From: CAWJLS01 sp963843755 | GTDB lineage: Bacteria; Acidobacteriota; Thermoanaerobaculia; Multivoradales; DATKCC01 | Reading direction: 5' to 3' | Assembly (NCBI GenBank): GCA_963843755.1 | Contig: CAWJLS010000002.1 | Coordinates: forward strand, 558,001-622,000 | Length of the DNA: 64,000 nt | In this document: positions 58,428 to 64,000 of the stretch, one piece after another | Numbering within the stretch: position 1 is the first letter of the stretch | Layout: every line of letters begins with the position of its first letter | The notes under the pieces: generated by a model | What the model saw: only the letters and a program-made list of their open reading frames with translations | Told to the model about the DNA's origin: nothing | The model's database searches: none | Made by a program: the position numbers and the translations under genes

Positions 58428-58808
58428 GTGCAGGTGGCGACGGAGAGGCGGGAGGTCTTCGAAAGAGAGCTCGATCGGCTCGAAGCCGAGGTCGCAAAGC
58501 TGGAGAGGGTGCTCCCCTCCCACCCTGTGCCGGGATTCCTCACCGAGCGCATCGAACGGCTCGCCGAAGCCGGCGGTTTCACTCTCGAGAGCGTGAGTGC
58601 CGAAACGACGACGGAGGAGGAGTTCTTCTGGGAGACGACGGTCTCCTGCCGTGTGGCAGAGAATCGCAAGAGCCTTCGAGGGCTGGCGATCGGCATCGAG
58701 CGACTCAAGCCCCGGCTGCGCCTCGTCGGGCTCGACTTCGACATGCAGGCCCGGGGGCACTTCCGGGGGACGGCTTCGGTCTCTCTGAACGGCTACCTCC
58801 GAAGATAG
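58428..58808 (+). pseudogene. PilO/GspM-like fragment lacking its membrane anchor
   Basis: The 126-residue frame (GTG 58428) starts with a coiled coil (REVFERELDRLEAEVAKLERVLP), then VPGFLTERIERLAEAGGFTLES and a ferredoxin-like core ending GTASVSLNGYLRR. This order matches the periplasmic part of type IV pilus PilO, but the cytoplasmic tail and membrane helix are missing and AGGAG is too far (about 15 nt) from the GTG. It is probably a truncated remnant, though a small independent protein is possible. Confidence 0.5.
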
Positions 58809-58861
58809 ACGCCGAGCGCCCTCTCTGCGAGCCAGGCACGAGCCACCTGGCCAACTCCACG

Positions 58862-58901
58862 GACGGGGGCCGGACCCCGATCTGTCAACCCGGCCCCCGT
58901 C
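58862..58901. terminator. Bidirectional hairpin terminator
   Basis: GACGGGGGCCGG and CCGGCCCCCGTC form a perfect 12-bp stem with a 16-nt loop between two convergent genes. No T tract. Confidence 0.6.
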
Positions 58902-58915
58902 GAAGTGCCTTCGGC

Positions 58916-59326
58916 TCAGGGAACGTTGAACATGAACACGAGGAACGAGCCGATGGGACCGTTGTTCTGGCCCTGGACGTAGTCGTGGGTGCAGCTTGTT
59001 CCCGGCTTGAGCGACATGGTCGTGTCGACCAGCGTGCAGTTGCTCGGGAAGGCGGCCAGGCACTCCCACTGGTCGTTGACCGAGTAGCCGCAGAACGCGC
59101 TCGACAGGCCGGCTGACGTCATCTCCGAAACCAGCTCGTCGCCGATGTCGTCGCCGTCACACGAGGACGCGGAGACGACAACCGTCGACAGCGAGCAGTT
59201 GGTGCCGGAGAACACCCACTCGAGGGTCACCGTGTGCTGGGCCGAGGCGGCGGCGGGACCGGCGAAGGCGAGCAGGAGCAGGCAGAAGGAGAGGGCTGCG
59301 AGGGACAGTACGACACAACGATTCAT
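58916..59326 (-). CDS. Small secreted Cys-containing protein
   Basis: A signal peptide (MNRCVVLSLAALSFCLLLLAFAGPAAASA) is followed by about 107 residues with six Cys (TNCSLS, SSCDGDD, AFCGYS, ECLAA, NCTLV, SCTHDY). The signal resembles that of the protein at 55982 (MxRxVVLSL). GGGAGGA lies 5 nt before the ATG. Function unknown; probably disulfide-bonded and periplasmic or extracellular. Confidence 0.75.
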   Translation of the reverse strand: MNRCVVLSLAALSFCLLLLAFAGPAAASAQHTVTLEWVFSGTNCSLSTVVVSASSCDGDDIGDELVSEMTSAGLSSAFCGYSVNDQWECLAAFPSNCTLVDTTMSLKPGTSCTHDYVQGQNNGPIGSFLVFMFNVP

Positions 59327-59407
59327 GGGGTTCCTCCCAAACGAATCGGTTCCAAGACGACCGGAGCACGGCGCCCCGGCATGCAGCAGGTCTCGGGAGT
59401 CGTCAGG

Positions 59408-59435
59408 AGTATATCAAGACCGCAACTAAGCGCAA
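59408..59435 (-). promoter_or_regulatory. Promoter of gene 58916-59326
   Basis: On the minus strand TTGCGC, 16-nt spacer, TATACT, in the most AT-rich part of the region. It implies a leader of about 75 nt. Confidence 0.5.
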
Positions 59436-59454
59436 GGCGAAACTACGCAATAAC

Positions 59455-60339
59455 TCAGCCTTCGCGGATCCGCTTCCCGACTTCGTCGTACTCGTAGACC
59501 CCGCGACCGACCTTCCTGCCCAGGCGGCCTGCCTGGACGTACTGGACCAGCAGGCGGCTCGGGCGGTAGGTCTCGCCCAGGGTCTGGTGGAGGTAGCGCA
59601 GGATCGACAGGCGGACGTCGAGGCCGACCAGGTCGATCATCTCGAACGGGCCCATGGGATGGTTGAGGCCGAGCTTGAGCGCCGTGTCGATGTCCTCGGG
59701 TGAGGCGACGCCCTGCTCGAGCATGCGGAAGGCCTCGTTGCCGATCATGGCGTTGATCCGGCTGGTGACGAAGCCGGGCGCCTCGTTGATGGTCACCACC
59801 TTCTTGCCCATGGCGTGGGCGACCTGGGTCACGATCTCGAGGGTCGCGTCCGAGGTCTCGAGGCCGCGGACCAGCTCCACCAGCTTCATGATGTGGACCG
59901 GGTTGAAGAAGTGCATCCCGGCGAAGCGCTCCGGCCGCTTCGTGGCGGCGGCGATCTCGGTCACCGACAGGCTGGAGGTGTTGGAGGCGAAGAGGGCGTG
60001 ATCCGGTGCCGCGGCCTCGACGGCGCGGAACGTCTCGACCTTGAGCTGGATGTCTTCGGGGATCGCCTCGATCACCAGGTCGGCGCCGGCGACGGACTCG
60101 GCCAGGTCGGTGTGGAGCGACAGGCGGCCGAGGGCGGCCTCGGCGTCGTCAGCCTCGACCTTGCCCAGGCTGATGCCCTTGTCCAGGTTCTTCTCGATGG
60201 ACCGGCGGGCGGCGTCCAGGACCTCCTGGCCGACGTCGCGCAGGCGCGTGGTGTATCCGGCGAGGGCGGCGACATGGGCGATCCCTCGCCCCATCGTCCC
60301 CGCACCGAGGACGGTCATGGTCTCGATCGATGGGCTCAT
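59455..60339 (-). CDS. hbd: 3-hydroxybutyryl-CoA dehydrogenase
   Basis: The enzyme interconverts acetoacetyl-CoA and 3-hydroxybutyryl-CoA. The 294-residue product has the NAD motif GAGTMGRGIAHVAALAG near residue 12, ASNTSSLS near 119, the catalytic His in MHFFNPVHIMKLVE near 141, and NEAPGFVTSRI near 187. Length is standard. Its last 117 bp are duplicated at 56511-56627. It may serve the acyl-CoA pathway whose carboxylase cluster lies at 10-15 kb, but it is not linked to it. Confidence 0.95.
   Translation of the reverse strand: MSPSIETMTVLGAGTMGRGIAHVAALAGYTTRLRDVGQEVLDAARRSIEKNLDKGISLGKVEADDAEAALGRLSLHTDLAESVAGADLVIEAIPEDIQLKVETFRAVEAAAPDHALFASNTSSLSVTEIAAATKRPERFAGMHFFNPVHIMKLVELVRGLETSDATLEIVTQVAHAMGKKVVTINEAPGFVTSRINAMIGNEAFRMLEQGVASPEDIDTALKLGLNHPMGPFEMIDLVGLDVRLSILRYLHQTLGETYRPSRLLVQYVQAGRLGRKVGRGVYEYDEVGKRIREG
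59478..59594. repeat. Source copy of the duplicated hbd 3' segment
   Basis: It is 115/117 identical to 56511-56627, same orientation, with 2.85 kb between. No flanking inverted repeats or target duplication are obvious. Confidence 0.85.
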
Positions 60340-60392
60340 GGTGGGTCTACCGGGTGAATCGATGGGGAAGTGACCTGACCGCGCGCGGCACC

Positions 60393-61058
60393 TTACGACA
60401 CCGGCAAGGTGTCCACGCCGGTCGACTTCACGGCCAGGCTCTTGAGCTCGTCGGCGATCGCCAGGGTGGAGTGGACGGCGGCGGTCACCGCCTCCTGTGC
60501 CTCCGGCGTGGTCGCGTAGCGCTCGAGGTAGCGGCGGCCTTCCTCGTGGTGATGGACCTCTTCGGGCTGGATCACCTCTTCGTAGAGGCGTGCGGTCTCT
60601 TCGTCGCCCGCCGCGCGGCAGAAGGCGATGAACTGCCAGTTGCGCGCCCGGGCGATCGCCTCGCAGGTGAATGGGCCCGCGGCGGCCCGCTCGATGGTGG
60701 TGCGCAGGCCCTTGAGGTAGTGGTAGAGGGGGCTGTAGCCCTCGCTCGACGGCTCCACCTCCTCGTCCGGGCCGAGCTGGCCGAGAGCCCGCAGGCGGTC
60801 GCGGATGAGCTGGTAGTGGCGCATCTCGTCGCCGCACTGGAGGGCGAAGAGCATCTTGCCGTCGACCTCGTCGGTCTGCGGCATCCACGAGCCGGCGAGC
60901 TCCGCCGCCTCGAGCTCGCTCTGGAGGGCGAGCCGGAGCAGGGTGGCCACGTCCTTCTGTCCGCCCGACTCCGCCTCGAGGATCTCCTCCTCGCCGAGCT
61001 GGGAGAACAGGGCTTCCAGCTCCTCGACCAGGCCGCGGACGAACTCCCTCGAATCCAT
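60393..61058 (-). CDS. Ferritin-like di-iron domain protein
   Basis: The 221-residue all-helical product has di-iron-type motifs: ELEAAELAG near residue 50, CGDEMRHYQLI near 75 (ExxH) and PEEVHHHEEGRRYLERY near 166 (ExxH). This resembles rubrerythrin or MiaE/AurF-like oxygenase relatives. It lacks a rubredoxin domain. Function could be iron handling or peroxide protection. The TAGGTT box 6 nt upstream supports the start. Confidence 0.8.
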   Translation of the reverse strand: MDSREFVRGLVEELEALFSQLGEEEILEAESGGQKDVATLLRLALQSELEAAELAGSWMPQTDEVDGKMLFALQCGDEMRHYQLIRDRLRALGQLGPDEEVEPSSEGYSPLYHYLKGLRTTIERAAAGPFTCEAIARARNWQFIAFCRAAGDEETARLYEEVIQPEEVHHHEEGRRYLERYATTPEAQEAVTAAVHSTLAIADELKSLAVKSTGVDTLPVS

Positions 61059-61064
61059 GGCCAG

Positions 61065-61070
61065 AACCTA
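61065..61070 (-). promoter_or_regulatory. -10 box of ferritin-like gene
   Basis: TAGGTT (minus strand) ends 6 nt before the start codon. Confidence 0.35.
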
Positions 61071-61105
61071 TCACGCAGCCCGGAGCCGGCTCGCCCGGAG
61101 ACGGT

Positions 61106-61465
61106 CTACTCGGAGTCCTCGTCCGCGGCGACGGAGCCGCTCCGATAGAGCCGGATCTCCACCTTCTCGAGGGTCGCCAGGCCTTCCTTGATCGCGTCGT
61201 CGATCTCGGGCAGGAAGGCCTCGATCTTCTCCCGGGTGTCGACGATCTCGATGACGATCGGCAGGTCGGTCGAAAGCCGGAGCACCTTGGCGGTATGGAT
61301 GCGGCTGTGGGCGCCGAAGCCTTCCAGGCCGCGGAGCACCGTGGAGCCGGCCAGACCGCGCGCGCGGGCCCGGCGGACGATCCACTCGAAGAGCGGCATG
61401 CCTTCGTAGCGGTCGGCCTCACCGATGAAGATGCGGAGCAGGTGTCCCTGTTCTGGCAGGACCAT
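61106..61465 (-). CDS. DUF190 family protein
   Basis: The 119-residue PII-like-fold product has LLRIFIGEADRYEGMPLFEWIVRRARARGLAGSTVLRGLEGFG and LPIVIEIVDTREKIEAFLP, which define DUF190. These proteins are very often encoded beside the fluoride channel CrcB, as here (2 nt after the crcB stop). They are thought to support or regulate fluoride export. CxxxC or metal motifs are absent. Confidence 0.92.
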   Translation of the reverse strand: MVLPEQGHLLRIFIGEADRYEGMPLFEWIVRRARARGLAGSTVLRGLEGFGAHSRIHTAKVLRLSTDLPIVIEIVDTREKIEAFLPEIDDAIKEGLATLEKVEIRLYRSGSVAADEDSE

Positions 61466-61467
61466 CG

Positions 61468-61869
61468 TCAACCTCCGTAGAAGAACCGCACCACCGAGTA
61501 GCCGGCCCAGGCGGCGGCCAGCCCGAGCACCACCTGCAGGCCGGCGTTGGCCGCCGCGCGCAGCCACTCGGCGTCCTGGGCCAGGGTGAAGGTCTCGTAG
61601 CTGAACGACGAGAAGGTGGTGAAGCCGCCGAGAAGGCCGATCATGAGGAAGAGGCGGGCGCTCGGTCCGAGAGCGTTGCGCACGTCGATCAGTCCGCCGA
61701 GCACGCCGATCACCAGGCAGCCGACCAGGTTGACCGTGAAGGTGCCGACCGGGAACGAGGTCCCCGGCAGCGCCCGGTGGACCCAGCCACCGACCAGGAA
61801 GCGCAGCGCCGAGCCGACGAACCCGCCGAGGCCGACGATCGCCGCCCGCAGGAGGAGGGACACGCTCAC
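61468..61869 (-). CDS. crcB: Fluoride channel CrcB/Fluc
   Basis: The 133-residue product has four membrane helices, GGFVGSALRFLVGGW, the pore segment GTFTVNLVGCLVIG with the conserved Asn, and GGFTTFSSFSYE with the phenylalanine-box residues. It works as a dual-topology dimer that exports fluoride. Start GTG 61869 overlaps the preceding gene; GTG 61863 is an alternative. I see no fluoride riboswitch upstream because the gene is internal to an operon with pilT and the flavin oxidoreductase. Confidence 0.94.
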   Translation of the reverse strand: MSVSLLLRAAIVGLGGFVGSALRFLVGGWVHRALPGTSFPVGTFTVNLVGCLVIGVLGGLIDVRNALGPSARLFLMIGLLGGFTTFSSFSYETFTLAQDAEWLRAAANAGLQVVLGLAAAWAGYSVVRFFYGG

Positions 61870-62927
61870 GACGCCGGCTCGCTCCGGTCGGGCTCGTTCC
61901 CGTCGTGTCGATCGGAGGCGCCGGGACCCAGCCGTTCCCGGGCCGCCTCGGCGAACCGGCGCACGATCTCCCCGGCCGGCTCGATTGCCGACACCCCGGC
62001 GACGCTCTTGCCGGCCTGCCAGTAGTCCTTCGCACCGGACTCGTCGAGCGAGGCGCGCTTGAGCTGCCAGAGCGCCTTCAGGGCGTAGATCGTCCGCATC
62101 AGGTGCTTGCGCTTCCTGCCGCGGAGCATCCAGCGGGCCAGCGGGCCGGCCTCGGTGCCCATGCGCTCGATGTAGGGGGTCTTGATCACCGACACCGGCA
62201 CGCCGGTGATCCGCTCCGACAGGACGATGTCCGCCTCCTCGGCGTCGACGATCGCCCGCTTGTAGGCGTCGGCGGCCCGGCACTCGGTGGTGGCGATGAA
62301 GCGGGTGCCCATCTGGACCCCGGCGTAGCCGAGCTCGATCGCCCGGACGAAGTCGCCGGCCGCGCCGATCCCGCCGGCGCAGACCACCGGCGCCCCCAGG
62401 TCGCCGAGCTCGTCGATCAGCTCCTCCGTGCCCTTCGGCCCCGCGTGGCCGCCGGCGCGGCGGTTGACCGCGATCAGCCCGTCGACGCCCGCGTCGAGCC
62501 CCTTCTCGGCCCACTTGCGCTCGGTGGCGTCGTGGTAGACCTTGCCGCCGACGGCGTGGACCCGCTCGACCACCCAGCGGGGGTTGCCGAGGGAGGTGAC
62601 GAAGAAGCGCACCCCCTCTTCGAGCGCCGTGTCGACCCATCCCTCCATGCGCTGGCGGTAGGTCTTCGACGACTGCTCGACCAGGGCGTTCATGCCGATC
62701 GGCCGGTCGGTGAGCGAGCGGATCAGCCGCAGCCCTTCGCGGAAGCCGTGGCCGTGGACGTAGGTCAGGGAGATCGGCTGGACGATGCCGATGCCGCCGG
62801 CGGCGGAGACCGCGGCCACCAGCTCCGGGTTGGAGCACGGGTACATGGCGCCGCAGATGAGCGGCACCTCGATGCCGGTGTCGCGGCTCAACGGCGTGCT
62901 CAACGGGGGGGCGGGGGCGTGGCTCAC
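61866..62927 (-). CDS. FMN-dependent nitronate monooxygenase-like oxidoreductase
   Basis: The 353-residue TIM-barrel product has ICGAMYPCSNPELVAAVSAAGGIGIVQP near residue 25, VNRRAGGHAGPKG near 155 (catalytic His region) and CAGGIGAAGDFVRAIELGYAGVQMGTRF near 185 (FMN phosphate binding). This matches 2-nitropropane dioxygenase/YrpB family members. The physiological substrate is unknown; some relatives are enoyl-ACP reductases. GTG start overlaps the pilT stop by 3 bp (GTGA). Confidence 0.88.
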   Translation of the reverse strand: MSHAPAPPLSTPLSRDTGIEVPLICGAMYPCSNPELVAAVSAAGGIGIVQPISLTYVHGHGFREGLRLIRSLTDRPIGMNALVEQSSKTYRQRMEGWVDTALEEGVRFFVTSLGNPRWVVERVHAVGGKVYHDATERKWAEKGLDAGVDGLIAVNRRAGGHAGPKGTEELIDELGDLGAPVVCAGGIGAAGDFVRAIELGYAGVQMGTRFIATTECRAADAYKRAIVDAEEADIVLSERITGVPVSVIKTPYIERMGTEAGPLARWMLRGRKRKHLMRTIYALKALWQLKRASLDESGAKDYWQAGKSVAGVSAIEPAGEIVRRFAEAARERLGPGASDRHDGNEPDRSEPAS

Positions 62928-64000
62928 GGGGACGGTTCCCTCCCGGCGGCGGCCGTCTCCTGGTGGTCCTGCTGCTGCTGATAGGGCTCGAAGCGCTCCT
63001 TGTCGGTGGCCTTGAGATAGGCGTCCCGAGCGCCGATCCTGTCGTCCTGGAGGAGGGCTTCGAGCGCGTCGTCCATGAGCTGCATCCCCCGTCCGCGGCC
63101 GCCCTGGATGACGTTGCGGAGCATCGGCGTGTTGCCTTCGCGGATGATGTTCGGCAGGCCGGTCGTCCGGAGCAGGATCTCGTGGGCGGCCACCCGGCCG
63201 GAGCCGTCCGCCGTCGGCAGGAGCTGCTGGGAGACGACCGCCGCCAGGGTCTCGGCCAGGGTCAGCCGGACCTGGGCCTGCTGGTCGGACGGAAAGGCGT
63301 CGATCAGCCGGTCGATGGTGTTGGCGGCGCCGTTGGTGTGGAGCGTGCCGAAGACCAGGGCGCCGGTCTCGGCGGCGGTGATCGCCAGCGAGATGGTCTC
63401 GAGGTCGCGCATCTCGCCCACCAGGATGACGTCGGCGTCCTGGCGCAGGGACGAGCGCAGGGCGCCGCCGAAGCTGTCGGTGTCGGTGCCGACCTCGCGC
63501 TGGGAGAGGACCGAGCGGGCCGGCCGGTGGATGAACTCCACCGGCTCCTCGATGGTCACGATGTGGCGGCTCGACGTCTGGTTGATCTCGTGGATCACCG
63601 CCGCCAGGGTGGTCGACTTGCCCGATCCGGTCGGGCCGGTCACCAGCACCAGGCCGCGGGTGAGCTGGGTCAGCTCGCGGACCGCCTGGGGCAGCCCGAG
63701 CTGCTCGGCGGTCAGGATGTCCTGGGGGATCACCCGGAAGACGGCGCTCGGCCCGTTCTCCTGGCGCATGTAGTTGCAGCGGAAGCGGGCGATCTGGTCG
63801 AGGCTGTAGGCGAAGTCGAGGTCGCCGGTGTCGACGAAGGTGCTCCACTGGGCGGGCGACGCCAGCTCCTTCAACATCTCGTCGATCTGCTCCGGCGACA
63901 GGATCTGGTGGCCGTCGACCGGCTGAAGCTCGCCGTTGACGCGGATCCGCGGCTCGATCCCGGAGGCCAGGTGGAGGTCGGATCCGCCGCGCTCGTGACA
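62924..64000 (-). CDS. pilT: Type IV pilus retraction ATPase PilT, 5' end outside window
   Basis: The frame is open to the window edge (SDLHLASGIEPRIRVNGEL at the edge is the usual PilT N-terminal domain, so only about ten residues are missing). It has Walker A GPTGSGKSTTLAAVIHEIN, the Asp box HIVTIEEPVEFIH, Walker B VILVGEMRDLETISLAITAAETGALVFGTLHTN, and the His box. PilT powers pilus retraction and twitching. The stop overlaps the next gene's GTG. Confidence 0.93.
   Translation of the reverse strand, partial: CHERGGSDLHLASGIEPRIRVNGELQPVDGHQILSPEQIDEMLKELASPAQWSTFVDTGDLDFAYSLDQIARFRCNYMRQENGPSAVFRVIPQDILTAEQLGLPQAVRELTQLTRGLVLVTGPTGSGKSTTLAAVIHEINQTSSRHIVTIEEPVEFIHRPARSVLSQREVGTDTDSFGGALRSSLRQDADVILVGEMRDLETISLAITAAETGALVFGTLHTNGAANTIDRLIDAFPSDQQAQVRLTLAETLAAVVSQQLLPTADGSGRVAAHEILLRTTGLPNIIREGNTPMLRNVIQGGRGRGMQLMDDALEALLQDDRIGARDAYLKATDKERFEPYQQQQDHQETAAAGREPSP

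Noticed and set aside
61870..62930. Fluoride riboswitch for crcB
   Set aside because: The region upstream of crcB is coding sequence of the flavin oxidoreductase, with overlapping start and stop, so there is no leader.
1..64000. CRISPR arrays, insertion sequences and rRNA genes
   Set aside because: No regularly spaced direct repeats, no transposase or integrase motifs and no rRNA-like conserved stretches were found on reading both strands.

Overview
This is a GC-rich (roughly 70 percent) stretch of chromosome from a Gram-negative bacterium. It carries an outer-membrane porin, a lipoprotein, signal peptides, a DsbD-like protein and the type IV pilus ATPase PilT. The gene mix (TPR-CHAT protein, AtuA and acyl-CoA carboxylase genes, many small secreted Cys-rich proteins, a large Ser/Thr kinase receptor) fits an Acidobacteriota bacterium, possibly class Thermoanaerobaculia. 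That assignment is inference from gene content, because there is no rRNA here.

Layout. 1-9.3 kb: a partial TPR-CHAT protein divergent from a 1220-residue membrane protein with a periplasmic-binding-like region, then selA and two uncertain small genes. 9.4-15 kb: a MoaD-MoaE fusion, then an acyl-CoA catabolic cluster (carboxyltransferase, AtuA, membrane protein, detached AtuA C-terminal domain, LiuC-like hydratase). 15-25 kb: housekeeping and repair genes (HAD phosphatases, hydrolase, YgfZ, ErpA-type Fe-S carrier, thymidine kinase, thioesterase, ECF sigma/anti-sigma pair, SDR, zinc peptidase, phosphomannomutase). 25-34 kb: ileS, rlmH, a DksA-like gene, holA, mutM and a HAD gene. 34.6-39.8 kb: a porin, cupredoxin and receptor Ser/Thr kinase operon. 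39.8-54.6 kb: udk, an SLC13/RCK permease, a PTPS family protein, secreted proteins, an O-methyltransferase, a hydrolase, redox proteins, an M61 peptidase, an aminotransferase and a tandem-ZIP transporter. 54.6-58.8 kb: a decay zone with six broken or truncated genes between small secreted proteins. 58.9-64 kb: hbd, a ferritin-like protein, then pilT, a flavin oxidoreductase, crcB and a DUF190 gene on the minus strand.

Two things stand out beyond the genes. First, the long intergenic gaps at 28.8-29.8, 32.2-32.8 and 40.5-41.1 kb hold four copies of a 159-161 bp structured repeat, here called SR1. Its outer arms and an 8-bp inner stem change sequence from copy to copy but keep pairing, while a 22-nt loop and all internal spacings are conserved. 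Three copies are followed in the same orientation by a second hairpin repeat, here called SR2, which also occurs alone elsewhere. I do not recognise either family. Second, many genes have a TAnnnT box 6-10 nt before the start codon and no Shine-Dalgarno sequence, which suggests widespread leaderless transcription. Other genes, especially those inside operons, have good Shine-Dalgarno sequences.

I found no tRNA, rRNA, CRISPR array, transposase or integrase gene.
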